Shown here: positions 21,843 to 30,506 of the stretch, piece by piece
Layout: every line of letters starts with the position of its first letter
Position numbering within the stretch: position 1 is the first letter of the stretch
Assembly: GCA_037144255.1 (NCBI GenBank)
Contig: JBAWXE010000011.1
Coordinates: forward strand, 1-43,965
DNA from: JBAWXE01 sp037144255
GTDB lineage: Bacteria > Bacteroidota > Bacteroidia > Chitinophagales > Chitinophagaceae
Direction of reading: 5' to 3'
Length of the DNA: 43,965 nt
Notes under the pieces: generated by a model
The model's input: only the letters and a program-made list of their open reading frames with translations
Told to the model about the DNA's origin: nothing
Databases searched by the model: none
Translations under genes and position numbers: made by a program

Positions 21843-22847
21843 ATGGAAACATCCACACCACTAGACATTCGTGAATTGAATGAAAAGATCCATCAGCAAA
21901 GTGCTTTCATAGAGCTGCTGAATATGGAACTGAACAAGACAGTAGTAGGCCAAAAGTATATGGTAGAACGACTGTTGATAGGTTTGCTGGCACAAGGGCA
22001 TGTATTGCTGGAAGGGGTACCCGGACTAGCAAAGACATTAGCTATCAAATCGCTGGCATCAGCTATACACGCACGTTTCAGCCGCATACAATTTACACCG
22101 GATCTGTTGCCTGCCGACGTATTGGGAACTATGATGTACAATCCGCAAGCACATGAATTCTCGGTAAGAAAAGGGCCAATATTCGCCAACTTCATTCTGG
22201 CAGATGAGATCAACCGTGCCCCGGCAAAAGTGCAAAGTGCCTTGTTGGAAGCTATGCAAGAGCGTCAGGTGACCATAGGTGACCAAACCTACAAACTGGA
22301 AGAACCGTTTCTGGTACTGGCTACTCAAAACCCGATAGAACAAGAAGGTACCTACGAACTTCCTGAAGCACAGGTGGACCGTTTCATGCTGAAGGTGGTG
22401 ATCACCTATCCTAAAAAGGAAGAGGAACGCATGATCATCCGCCAGAACCTGAACCCACAGGGCATGGCCAAGATCAATCCGGTAGTGACGCCTGAAGATA
22501 TACTAAAAGCCCGCCAACTGGTGCGCGAAGTATATATGGACGAAAAAATAGAGCAATACATATTAGACATCGTATTCGCTACTCGTTTCCCTGAAGATTA
22601 TAAACTGAAGAAATTAAAACCGCTGATCAATTACGGAGCATCTCCACGTGCCAGTATCAGCCTGGCTGCAGCGGCAAAGGCCTATGCATTCATCAAACGT
22701 CGTGGTTATGTGATCCCTGAAGATATACGTGCTGTTTGCCACGATGTAATGCGTCACCGTATAGGTATCACTTACGAAGCTGAAGCAGAAAATCTGAACA
22801 GTGAGTATATACTCAATGAGATATTGAATGTGGTAGAAGTGCCATAA
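21843..22847 (+). CDS. MoxR-family AAA ATPase
   Basis: A 334-residue ATPase starting at ATG 21843; the longer frame to 21741 is rejected because the promoter lies inside it. Walker A GVPGLAKT (58-65), Walker B ADEINRAP (120-127), sensor ATQNPIEQEG and the arginine-bearing ELPEAQVDRF follow the MoxR order, with a C-terminal helical lid (INYGASPRASISLAAAAKAY). MoxR proteins act as chaperone-like ATPases that activate partner proteins, usually together with DUF58 and VWA-domain genes. None of those follows here, so the partner must be elsewhere. Confidence 0.93.
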   Translation: METSTPLDIRELNEKIHQQSAFIELLNMELNKTVVGQKYMVERLLIGLLAQGHVLLEGVPGLAKTLAIKSLASAIHARFSRIQFTPDLLPADVLGTMMYNPQAHEFSVRKGPIFANFILADEINRAPAKVQSALLEAMQERQVTIGDQTYKLEEPFLVLATQNPIEQEGTYELPEAQVDRFMLKVVITYPKKEEERMIIRQNLNPQGMAKINPVVTPEDILKARQLVREVYMDEKIEQYILDIVFATRFPEDYKLKKLKPLINYGASPRASISLAAAAKAYAFIKRRGYVIPEDIRAVCHDVMRHRIGITYEAEAENLNSEYILNEILNVVEVP

Positions 22848-22872
22848 AAGCCTTATGCTGATGTATTTATTT

Positions 22873-22907
22873 AATACCCCATATAGCCAACAAGCTGATG
22901 GGGTATT
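22873..22907 (+). terminator. Terminator of the moxR-like gene
   Basis: AATACCCCAT and ATGGGGTATT form a 10-bp stem with a 15-base loop, followed by TTGTTATG. It lies 25 bases after the stop. Confidence 0.7.
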
Positions 22908-22988
22908 TTGTTATGCATGTGTTAACAGCGAGGTAAAGCATTGACAATGAATGAGTAGACTCCTATCATTAGGGACAATTTTCTAATA

Positions 22989-23572
22989 ATGCGCTTACCA
23001 ATCATTGCTGTATTATCATTATTTATTACCATTATCCCAATTACAGCCAATAGTCAGCAAAGCCATAACGACTCTGCAAGCCAGAAAAAAGTTATAAAAA
23101 CACAGGCAAAAACAGCAAAACCAGTCTCTAAAAGCAGTACCCCTGAAAAACCTTTAGCAAAAAAGGCAGTACCAGATTCTGTACAGAAAAAAGCTGTTGT
23201 GAAAACGCCACAAAGCCTAATGCAGCTAATGACTCAAAGGCCAATATTAAAACTAATAACAACCCTACCACAAAAGCAATTGATAAGGCCACAGTAAGCC
23301 CAACTGAAGTACCACAATGTGATGTAACAGAAGTAGCTTATATGCCCGGGAAAATACCTGTGGGGTATAAAACTACTTGGGTAGTAAACCCTTATGATAC
23401 CGTGACCATATACACACAAGGCAAACACAATTATAAAATAGGCACTTTCTACTGGCTAGGATTAGTAACCAATGGCGAACATCTTCATTACGAATTATGG
23501 AATAAAAAGAAAAGGTATTCATCTGTAATAGCTGCTAAAGCAATAAAGCTGATACCTGTATACAACGATTAG
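22989..23572 (+). pseudogene. Secreted Lys/Ala-rich protein interrupted by a -1 frameshift
   Basis: ATG 22989 opens a signal peptide (MRLPIIAVLSLFITIIPITA, then NSQ) and a Lys/Ala/Pro/Ser-rich linker to about 23205. The frame then turns into nonsense, while the -1 frame carries on smoothly: KPNAANDSKANIKTNNNPTT, then a folded domain with VAYMPGKIPVGYKTTWVV, YDTVTIYTQGKHNYKIGTFYW and the stop at 23572. The whole would be about 194 residues. The shift lies near 23195-23215, close to AAAACG and ACAAAGCC. A one-base deletion, a sequencing error or a programmed shift are all possible. Role unknown. Confidence 0.65.
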
Positions 23573-23610
23573 CATTACTACCCCTACATATATAGTTTTA
23601 TCTTTGTTAT

Positions 23611-23647
23611 AGCTAAGAACACACATATGTGTGTTCTTAGCTTTTTA
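23611..23647. terminator. Perfect palindromic terminator
   Basis: AGCTAAGAACACACAT followed directly by its exact reverse complement (16-bp arms), then TTTTT. It ends the transcript of the frameshifted gene and insulates serS. Confidence 0.88.
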
Positions 23648-23694
23648 TATATTATACAAATGTAAAGCGGGAGCATAGCTCTGAAAAAGTGAGT

Positions 23695-23702
23695 TATATT
23701 TG
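23695..23702 (+). promoter_or_regulatory. Possible -7 box of serS
   Basis: TATATTTG matches TAnnTTTG and ends 17 bases before the serS ATG at 23720. A good -33 element is not seen. Confidence 0.45.
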
Positions 23703-23719
23703 TGCATCAAATAACGAAT

Positions 23720-25000
23720 ATGCTTGCTATACACTTATTCAGACAAAACAAAGAATTGATACTAGAAGGGCTGAAAAAGAGAAACTTTAAGGACCTGGAG
23801 TTGGTGGACAAGATCATACAATTGGACGAAGCTCGTCGTGAAGCTCAGCTGGCCTATGATAATCATAAAGCTAAGATCAATGCCGCATCGAAAGAAATAG
23901 GTAAGCTGAAAGGCAAAGACGCATTGTTAATGGGTATGGATGCTACTACCTTGATGCAGGAGATAGAAGTAGCAAAAGTAGCAGTAAAGCAAGCACAAGA
24001 TCGTCTGGAGGACTTGGAAAAGGAACTACATGAGCATATAGTGCTGCTTCCTAATATACCACATAGCAGCGTACCCTTTGGCAGAACACCTGAAGATAAT
24101 GAAGTAGTGCGCATGAGTGGTAATACTCCTGACCTGAGTGCTCAGAAATTACCTCATTGGGAATTGACCACTAAGTACGGACTAATAGATTTTGAATTGG
24201 GAACGAAGATCACCGGGAGTGGTTTTCCGGTATATATAGGTGCCGGTGCAAAACTGCAACGTGCACTGATCTCTTATTTTCTGGATTATAATACTAATGC
24301 CGGCTATAAAGAGTATTACCCGCCTTATATGGTGAATGCAGAAACTGCCTACGGCACCGGACAACTACCAGATAAAGAAGGACAGATGTACTATATGCCT
24401 GAGGATAAATTCTACATGATACCTACTGCAGAAGTACCTGTAACGAATATATACCGCGATACTATAGTGGCGGAGAATGATCTGCCGGTAAAAATGACTG
24501 CATATACTCCGTGTTTCCGCAGGGAAGCCGGATCGTATGGTAAGGATGTACGCGGGCTGAATCGTGTTCACCAGTTTGATAAAGTGGAGATCGTACAACT
24601 ATCTCACCCTGAGAATAGTTATCATGCACTGGAAGGAATGGTACTGCATGTGGAACAATTGCTGCAATCATTAGGTCTGCAATATCGTATACTGCGCCTC
24701 TGTGGTGGCGATATGGGTTTCACATCGGCACTTACTTATGATTTTGAAGTGTATAGCGCAGCGCAAGAACGCTGGCTGGAAGTGAGTTCAGTATCGAATT
24801 TTGAAACATTCCAGACCAACCGAATGAAGATACGTTACAAGGATACGAATGGTAAGACCCAATTGCTGCACTCACTGAACGGCAGTTCATTGGCTTTGCC
24901 AAGAATACTGGCTTGTATATTAGAGAACAACCAAACACCAGAGGGAGTACATATACCCAAAGTGTTGCAAGATTATTTTGGGAAAGCAATCATTAATTAA
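23720..25000 (+). CDS. serS: Seryl-tRNA synthetase
   Basis: A 426-residue cytoplasmic class II synthetase charging tRNA-Ser. ATG 23720 gives the usual opening MLAIHLFRQNKELI; a GTG 18 bases upstream is rejected. The N-terminal antiparallel coiled-coil arm spans about residues 30-105 (RREAQLAYDNHKAKINAASK, EVAKVAVKQAQDRLEDLEKE). Motif 2 is CFRREAGSYGKDVRGLNRVH and motif 3 LNGSSLALPRILACILEN, with TAEVPVTN and ERWLEVSSVSNFETFQTNRM between them. Length and motifs are normal. A -7 box lies just upstream. It is followed after 8 bases by a DUF4293 gene, so the two are probably cotranscribed. Confidence 0.97.
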   Translation: MLAIHLFRQNKELILEGLKKRNFKDLELVDKIIQLDEARREAQLAYDNHKAKINAASKEIGKLKGKDALLMGMDATTLMQEIEVAKVAVKQAQDRLEDLEKELHEHIVLLPNIPHSSVPFGRTPEDNEVVRMSGNTPDLSAQKLPHWELTTKYGLIDFELGTKITGSGFPVYIGAGAKLQRALISYFLDYNTNAGYKEYYPPYMVNAETAYGTGQLPDKEGQMYYMPEDKFYMIPTAEVPVTNIYRDTIVAENDLPVKMTAYTPCFRREAGSYGKDVRGLNRVHQFDKVEIVQLSHPENSYHALEGMVLHVEQLLQSLGLQYRILRLCGGDMGFTSALTYDFEVYSAAQERWLEVSSVSNFETFQTNRMKIRYKDTNGKTQLLHSLNGSSLALPRILACILENNQTPEGVHIPKVLQDYFGKAIIN

Positions 25001-25008
25001 TTGAACTT

Positions 25009-25446
25009 ATGATACAAAGGATACAATCTGTTTGGCTATTCTTAGCTGCATTATTGAATGTAGGAGTGTTTTATTTTGACCTATATACCACACATACCCA
25101 AATAGCAGGGGCAGATACTGTGCAACATATGCGTGTGAATGACAACTATCCGCTGGTATTGATAGCTGTAATGATCATAGCATTACCATTGATCAGCATA
25201 CTGCTTTTCAAGAACCGTAAGCAACAAAAAAACCTGACTGTATTCAGTATTATTGCAAGTATCAGTTTTATATCAACTGTACTGATGCGAGTGAGCAGTT
25301 TTAATAAATCAATTATAGGTACCAGCAGTTCATCTTATGGTGTGGGAGCTGTATTACCTTTCTTTGCTATCATTTTATTGATATTGGCGTATAGTGGTAT
25401 CAACAAAGACGATAAGCTGGTAAAATCGTTGGATAGATTACGATAG
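25009..25446 (+). CDS. DUF4293-family membrane protein
   Basis: A 145-residue protein with four hydrophobic segments (about 6-22, 46-63, 75-92, 114-130). It opens MIQRIQSVWLFLAALLN, which I recognise as the start of the Bacteroidota-specific DUF4293 family, and has the basic loop LLFKNRKQQKNLTVF between helices 2 and 3 and a charged C-terminal tail (NKDDKLVKSLDRLR). Its function is unknown. It follows serS by 8 bases and converges with the beta-barrel gene, 7 bases between the stops. Confidence 0.88.
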   Translation: MIQRIQSVWLFLAALLNVGVFYFDLYTTHTQIAGADTVQHMRVNDNYPLVLIAVMIIALPLISILLFKNRKQQKNLTVFSIIASISFISTVLMRVSSFNKSIIGTSSSSYGVGAVLPFFAIILLILAYSGINKDDKLVKSLDRLR

Positions 25447-25453
25447 AACTATC

Positions 25454-26359
25454 TTAGAGTCTGAAAGACAATCCTATATTTATGCTCATGTTACTAAAAG
25501 GAATGGAATAAGTAGGCTGATCGCCTGCGCCATTGCTTACAGATGTACTAGCTGAAGCATAAGTAGTTTTGAGCGTAAGAGGTGAAGCAATGAACATTTG
25601 GTTGACCCCATCGGCAGTAAAGGAAGTAACATCGGCTTCTTTAGCATACAATGACATAGTTAACACATTCAGTTCTGCCCAGAATTTGACATTCTCTGCC
25701 ATAGGCCAGCTACAACCTATAGCACCTGAGAAACCTAATCCAAAATTTGTTTTGATCTCTCTGGAAGCTTGTACTAATAATACACCATTATTGCCGGGAG
25801 GATAATAATTGATAGTCTCGTTATCAATGATCTTAGCTGTTAGTGGTAAAGCTGCACCCGCTCTTATATAAACATTGGCTTTCTGAACCTTTGTTTGGAT
25901 CAATAAAGAGGGCGTGAACATAATTGGTGCTTTGGCATATTGTTCGTGAGACACATTGGAACGTATACCATGATGTAGTGTATCTACAGACTGATTGGTA
26001 TAATGTGTGGACAGCACCCCATAACTCAGATCGCATTGCAAGCCTATATTATCGTTGAACATGTATGTGATGCCAGCAATACCATGCATACCGGTAGAGA
26101 AAGAAGTTTTTGCCATGCTGAAATGAACCGTATCCGGCTGATTGCCAAAAGGGTTGGAATAAGTGAAAGTGCCGCTTAAAGGCCCTCCGTTATTAGCATC
26201 TAAGGTTTGCCCTGCAAGAGGCAATGCATAGCCTAAGCCTACATTAAAGTAAAATTTAGAATGTACTTTTTTCTTTACTACATTGGTGGGTGTTGCGGTT
26301 TGTGCATACAAGGTGTGCATTGATAAGAGGCAACAAAACAGAAACAAAATTCTATTCAT
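25454..26359 (-). CDS. Outer-membrane beta-barrel protein (tandem paralogue 1)
   Basis: A 301-residue protein. ATG 26359 is chosen because a signal peptide follows (MNRILFLFCCLLSMHTLYAQ); the frame extends to 26485 but that part is not needed. The mature protein begins KKKVHSKFYFNVGLGYALPLAGQ-like, then amphipathic strands (GIAGITYMFNDNIGLQCDLS, NFGLGFSGAIGCSWPM) and ends MSINIGLSFRL with a hydrophobic last strand. It is a clear paralogue of the neighbouring gene at 26466-27365 in order of strands and in the loop containing QYAKAPIMFTPSLLIQT. Function is unknown; probably a porin-like or adhesion barrel. Confidence 0.87.
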   Translation of the reverse strand: MNRILFLFCCLLSMHTLYAQTATPTNVVKKKVHSKFYFNVGLGYALPLAGQTLDANNGGPLSGTFTYSNPFGNQPDTVHFSMAKTSFSTGMHGIAGITYMFNDNIGLQCDLSYGVLSTHYTNQSVDTLHHGIRSNVSHEQYAKAPIMFTPSLLIQTKVQKANVYIRAGAALPLTAKIIDNETINYYPPGNNGVLLVQASREIKTNFGLGFSGAIGCSWPMAENVKFWAELNVLTMSLYAKEADVTSFTADGVNQMFIASPLTLKTTYASASTSVSNGAGDQPTYSIPFSNMSINIGLSFRL

Positions 26360-26419
26360 ACAATACTTATTGGAGCTTAAAAGTAATAAAGACCTACATA
26401 TATAGACGTATAAAAACAG

Positions 26420-26444
26420 AAAGAGCAGCAATATGCTGCTCTTT
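26420..26444 (-). terminator. Terminator between the tandem beta-barrel genes
   Basis: AAAGAGCAGCA, ATA, TGCTGCTCTTT: an 11-bp perfect stem, 21 bases beyond the stop of the upstream paralogue. It suggests that the two paralogues are transcribed separately. Confidence 0.75.
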
Positions 26445-26465
26445 ATAAAAATATCTATTTGAGAA

Positions 26466-27365
26466 TTAGAACCCGTAAGAAACACCTATGTTGATGCCCA
26501 GATGACTAAAAGGTAGACCATCTGTTTGTTGGGTACCAATATTTTGACTAGGGTAAACACCGCTACCATTTAAACCAAATTTTGTGACTGGTGCATTAGA
26601 TACATTATAGGCTTGCCCATTCGTAGATGCTGCAGTGTATTTGATCTCAGATGGGTAAACGGATAATGATAAGAGACTAGCCTCTGCCCATATTTTCAGA
26701 TGATCGAATATATTGTGGCTATACCCCAGAGAACTTGTAAGACCAATAGCAAAGGCGTTGCTCAACTCAAGTTTATATACATCCAGCTCATTAGCCATAC
26801 CATTAGGGCCTACAGTACCATTATAAAATTCTGTTTGTGTTATTATCACTTTGGTATTCAGAGGCAATACCAGACCAGCCCTCATGTATAGTTTGTTATC
26901 CCATTTACCTGTCTGTAAAATAATACCCGGTATCAAATATGCGGGTGATTTAGCATATTGTTCAATTGTAAGATCGGCTAATGTGGATGATAGAGAAGTG
27001 CCTGATGCAATATACTTGTAGTCAGCATTAGCCAGACCAAACGCAGCATTGAGTTCGATACCCAAATGTTCATTGAGCATATAGCCTACACCTACAGAGC
27101 CTTGTATACCTGCAGAAAGAGAAGCTTTTTTGTTAGTATATGAGGCTAGAGCAGAACCGTTATTGATATAAGTAGCATTGCCTGAATATGGGTAGCCCAA
27201 AAAGCTGAATACCTGCCCAGCATGAGGAAAGGCATATCCCAAACCAAGGTTAGTGTACCATTTGGCTTGATAACGTGCAGCCTCCTTTTTCTTAACAATA
27301 GTTCTCTGTGCAAATGTAATTTGCACAGAGAAAACGAGCATCAGAACTATTACTATTCTTTTCAT
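26466..27365 (-). CDS. Outer-membrane beta-barrel protein (tandem paralogue 2)
   Basis: A 299-residue protein with signal peptide 1-19 (ending ITFAQ). The mature part has KWYTNLGLGYAFPHAGQVFS, GSVGVGYMLNEHLGIELNAA, QYAKSPAYLIPGIILQTG, AIGLTSSLGYSHNIFDHLKI and a final strand LGINIGVSYGF ending in Phe, as expected for BAM substrates. Each block has its counterpart in the gene at 25454-26359, so the two arose by tandem duplication. The terminator between them argues for separate expression. It is upstream-adjacent to pepP on the same strand (22 bases) and might be cotranscribed with it. Confidence 0.87.
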   Translation of the reverse strand: MKRIVIVLMLVFSVQITFAQRTIVKKKEAARYQAKWYTNLGLGYAFPHAGQVFSFLGYPYSGNATYINNGSALASYTNKKASLSAGIQGSVGVGYMLNEHLGIELNAAFGLANADYKYIASGTSLSSTLADLTIEQYAKSPAYLIPGIILQTGKWDNKLYMRAGLVLPLNTKVIITQTEFYNGTVGPNGMANELDVYKLELSNAFAIGLTSSLGYSHNIFDHLKIWAEASLLSLSVYPSEIKYTAASTNGQAYNVSNAPVTKFGLNGSGVYPSQNIGTQQTDGLPFSHLGINIGVSYGF

Positions 27366-27387
27366 ATTGATGTGCTTGGTGGAATTT

Positions 27388-28686
27388 TTACTTTTTAACC
27401 CTTTTCATGCAGGTCTCTATCTCTTCTACTGTAATAGGAATATTCTTAAAGAGGTCTACATTACCTGTTTTAGTGATCCAGATATTGTTCTCTATGCGAA
27501 TGCCCATTTTCTCATCTTCAATATAAATACCCGGTTCAATAGTGAATACCATTCCTTCTTTTACAGCCTCTGTACGTGTACCTACATCATGCACATCTAT
27601 ACCCAGATGGTGAGATACACCATGGTAGAAATATTTACGGTAAGCAGGATCGGCCGGGTCTTGGTTTTTGATATCATTCTTAGAGAGAAGGCCAATACTG
27701 AGTAATTGCTTCTCCATTTCTACGTTGATCTTGTTCACATAATCGGGGAACATGATACCCGGTTTCAATAATTTCTTACCATACATGTGCACTGCCAGAC
27801 AAGCATTATATACTTCCTTCTGTCGTTTGGTGAACTTACCATTCACAGGTATGGTACGTGTAAGATCGGCGTTGTAATTGCCATATTCCGCACCAAAATC
27901 CATGAGTATCAATTCTCCGTCCAGACATTCCTGATTATTATCTATATAGTGTAATACACGAGCCCTATCGCCTGAGGCAATAATAGCATCGTATGCATGG
28001 CCAGTAGCACGATTGCGGAGGAATTCGTGTGTGATCTCTGCCTCTATCTCATATTCCATCACGCCGGCTTTGATGAACTGCATAACACGGCGGAAAGCCA
28101 TTTCTGTTATATCAATAGCGCGCTTGGTTACATCTACTTCTTCCTTTGTTTTGATAGCACGTACTTCTTTGATAATGCGAGCAGCACGTTCGTAGTGATG
28201 TAGTGGGTAACGGTTCATAAGATCGTGTACGAAATACAGATCTGTACGATGCAATTCTGTATCCAAACGGTCATTCTCATTACTATTCAGATATACTGTA
28301 TCTGCATTGTGCATCATTACCTGCAGCATAGCATCAAAACTATCCTGCCATTGTACGTTCTGTATACCTGATATGGCTGTAGCTTCACTTTTACGTAATT
28401 TATGACCTACCCATTTTTCCATTACCTCGTTAGGTCGCAGAATCACTAATATTTCCTTAGCACTGTTATCCGGGTTATCAGGATATAATACTACCATTGT
28501 TTTTTCCTGAGTAACACCTGAAAGCCAAACAACATCAGAGTTGGCCTTGTAACCCAGTGTACCATCGCCATTCTTTGGGAAGGTTGGATTGGCTGGGAAT
28601 ATAGCTATGGAATTAGGTTTCATTTTTTTGATGAAACGCTGGCGATTTTGCTCGTATAATTTTGAAGGAAGTTGTGTGTATTTCAT
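27388..28686 (-). CDS. pepP: Xaa-Pro aminopeptidase (M24 family)
   Basis: A 432-residue cytoplasmic metallopeptidase removing N-terminal residues next to proline. The aminopeptidase P N-terminal domain (MKYTQLPSKLYEQNRQRFIK, FPANPTFPKNGD, SDVVWLSG) is followed by the pita-bread domain with the metal ligands D263 and D274 (MDFGAEYGNYNADLTRT), H359 (HGVSHHLGIDVHD), E384 (IEPGIYI) and E399 (GIRIENNI). All five are present, so it should be active with Mn. Length is normal. The gene precedes a beta-barrel gene on the same strand. The call is secure. Confidence 0.95.
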   Translation of the reverse strand: MKYTQLPSKLYEQNRQRFIKKMKPNSIAIFPANPTFPKNGDGTLGYKANSDVVWLSGVTQEKTMVVLYPDNPDNSAKEILVILRPNEVMEKWVGHKLRKSEATAISGIQNVQWQDSFDAMLQVMMHNADTVYLNSNENDRLDTELHRTDLYFVHDLMNRYPLHHYERAARIIKEVRAIKTKEEVDVTKRAIDITEMAFRRVMQFIKAGVMEYEIEAEITHEFLRNRATGHAYDAIIASGDRARVLHYIDNNQECLDGELILMDFGAEYGNYNADLTRTIPVNGKFTKRQKEVYNACLAVHMYGKKLLKPGIMFPDYVNKINVEMEKQLLSIGLLSKNDIKNQDPADPAYRKYFYHGVSHHLGIDVHDVGTRTEAVKEGMVFTIEPGIYIEDEKMGIRIENNIWITKTGNVDLFKNIPITVEEIETCMKRVKK

Positions 28687-28762
28687 TTGAAAATACTTTT
28701 TGTTCAGTATATGAGAATGTGAAGTTAATAAGTATTGTAAAACGATAGTACTATAAACAAAA

Positions 28763-28783
28763 ATCCCCCTAAAAAAGGGGGAT
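28763..28783 (-). terminator. Terminator of ychF
   Basis: ATCCCCC and GGGGGAT form a 7-bp GC-rich stem; on the minus strand TTTTTG follows. It lies 9 bases past the ychF stop. Confidence 0.8.
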
Positions 28784-28791
28784 CAAACATA

Positions 28792-29889
28792 TTAAACATT
28801 AAATCTGAAGTGCAATACATCGCCATCTTGTACCACATATTCCTTACCTTCTATACGCAGGCGGCCGTTCTCGCGGCAGGCAGCCTCTGAGCCATATTGA
28901 ATAAAGTCCTTGTAAGCAATGGTTTCGGCCTTGATAAAGCCTTTTTCGAAATCTGTATGTATAACACTGGCCGCTTGTGGTGCTTTCCATCCGCGATGTA
29001 TGGTCCATGCACGAACTTCCTGTACACCGGCAGTGAAATAAGTGATCAAATTGAGCAATTGATAAGCAGAACGTATGAGACGGTTCAGGCCGGGCTCTGT
29101 AAGTCCATACTCACCTAGGAACAAGGCTTTGTCATCTGCATTTTCCATTTCTGATATCTGTGCCTCTATAGAGTTGTTCATTACTATTACCTGAGATCCC
29201 TCTTCAGTAGCAGCCTTGGTAAGTGCATCAGAGTATTTGTTACCTGTGAGTAAAGCAGCTTCATCTACATTGGCCACATACAATACGGGTTTCTGAGTAA
29301 GGAGGAATATATCTGCAATAGCTTCCAGATCTTCGCCTTCCAGCTGCATACCACGGATGTTCTTACCCTGATACAGATGATCTTTGCATAGTAGCAATAC
29401 ATCAAGCATACGTTTTGCCTTAGGATCGTTCTTAGCGATCTTTTCTACACGTTGTATCTTTTTTTCTACACTATCAAGATCCTTTAATTGTAATTCTGTA
29501 TCGATGATCTCTTTATCGCTAATAGGGTTGATATCCCCTTCTTCGCGGAGGATATTCTCATCTTCGAAACAACGGATAACGTGAACGATAGCATCTACCT
29601 CCCGGATATTGGCTAAGAACTTGTTGCCCAAACCTTCGCCCTTGCTGGCACCTTTTACCAGACCGGCGATATCCACAAACTCGATAGTAGTGGGTAAAAT
29701 ACGTTGTGGTAACACCAATTCAGCCAGTTTATCCAGACGTTCATCCGGCACATCTACCTGTCCTACATTGGGCTCTATGGTACAGAACCTATAATTTGAT
29801 GCTTGTGCTTTTGCGCTATTACTAACCGCATTGAACAAGGTTGATTTTCCTACATTGGGTAAACCCACAATACCTACTTGCAAGGCCAT
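28792..29889 (-). CDS. ychF: Ribosome-associated ATPase YchF (Obg-like)
   Basis: A 365-residue Obg-family P-loop protein. G1 is GLPNVGKS (9-16), G3 DIAGLVKGA (73-81), and the G4 position reads NVDE (207-210) rather than NKxD, which is why YchF prefers ATP to GTP. A helical insert (EKKIQRVEKIAKNDPKAKRM) and a C-terminal TGS domain (VRAWTIHRGWKAPQAASVIH, ending EYVVQDGDVLHFRFNV) complete the family architecture. YchF binds ribosomes and affects oxidative-stress response. Length is standard. It has its own terminator and stands alone. Confidence 0.97.
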   Translation of the reverse strand: MALQVGIVGLPNVGKSTLFNAVSNSAKAQASNYRFCTIEPNVGQVDVPDERLDKLAELVLPQRILPTTIEFVDIAGLVKGASKGEGLGNKFLANIREVDAIVHVIRCFEDENILREEGDINPISDKEIIDTELQLKDLDSVEKKIQRVEKIAKNDPKAKRMLDVLLLCKDHLYQGKNIRGMQLEGEDLEAIADIFLLTQKPVLYVANVDEAALLTGNKYSDALTKAATEEGSQVIVMNNSIEAQISEMENADDKALFLGEYGLTEPGLNRLIRSAYQLLNLITYFTAGVQEVRAWTIHRGWKAPQAASVIHTDFEKGFIKAETIAYKDFIQYGSEAACRENGRLRIEGKEYVVQDGDVLHFRFNV

Positions 29890-29980
29890 ATGATCCTAAA
29901 AAATTTGCGCAAAGGTAATGGAATGTAGGGAATGTGCTAATATGAAGGGAAGCGTAATATATAATGTGGTAAAGGGGCAC

Positions 29981-30433
29981 TTATTGCTTAATGATAGTGA
30001 TATACAAAGATGCACTATCGTAGCCATTGACAAACTGAGCTTGAGTGGCCAGAGAATCGTCTAAATAATAGGTTACCGCATTGAAACAGCTGATGGGATT
30101 ACCGGCAAAGTAGTCCTTTTTTTGGGTACCATGGGCAAAATTAATGTCTCGCAGCTTGTGTGTACCTGTAGGGGTTCTAATAAGCCAATCGTAATCGGCG
30201 ACTATATAACTTAAATAGAAACCATTCTGTGGTGGGAATCTGACTGTATCTGTTACCTGAGTGAAATTGGTACCCTTCTTATATTTAATGACCTTGAGAT
30301 TCAATAGTTCTGTACTATCATAACCTACATATTTCAGATACAGCACCTCGTTCAAACAGTCCACATCCTTTTTGCAAGAAGCTATGAAGAATACCATACA
30401 TGATAGTATGGCTAAATAAAAGGGGTTTTTCAT
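29981..30433 (-). CDS. Hypothetical lipoprotein
   Basis: A 150-residue predicted lipoprotein: lipobox FIASC with Cys20, then KKDVDCLNEVLYLKYVGYD. The mature domain is beta-rich (LSYIVADYDWLIRTPTGTHK, TYYLDDSLATQAQFVNGYDS) and has two further cysteines (CLNEV and SCFNA) that could form a disulphide. No family is recognised. It lies 73 bases upstream of nothing on its own strand but is followed, after 91 bases, by ychF. Function unknown; outer-membrane or periplasmic location is likely. Confidence 0.75.
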   Translation of the reverse strand: MKNPFYLAILSCMVFFIASCKKDVDCLNEVLYLKYVGYDSTELLNLKVIKYKKGTNFTQVTDTVRFPPQNGFYLSYIVADYDWLIRTPTGTHKLRDINFAHGTQKKDYFAGNPISCFNAVTYYLDDSLATQAQFVNGYDSASLYITIIKQ

Positions 30434-30506
30434 TTCGGGAAATCTGTTAACTTAAAAATAAAGTAGGTAAAAGTAAAGAATATTGCCATATCAGGAGTGT
30501 TTTTTC

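Noticed and set aside
23195..23215. Programmed -1 frameshifting in the secreted protein
   Set aside because: No classical X XXY YYZ slippery heptamer in the proper phase and no obvious downstream stem were found. Mutation or sequence error is simpler.
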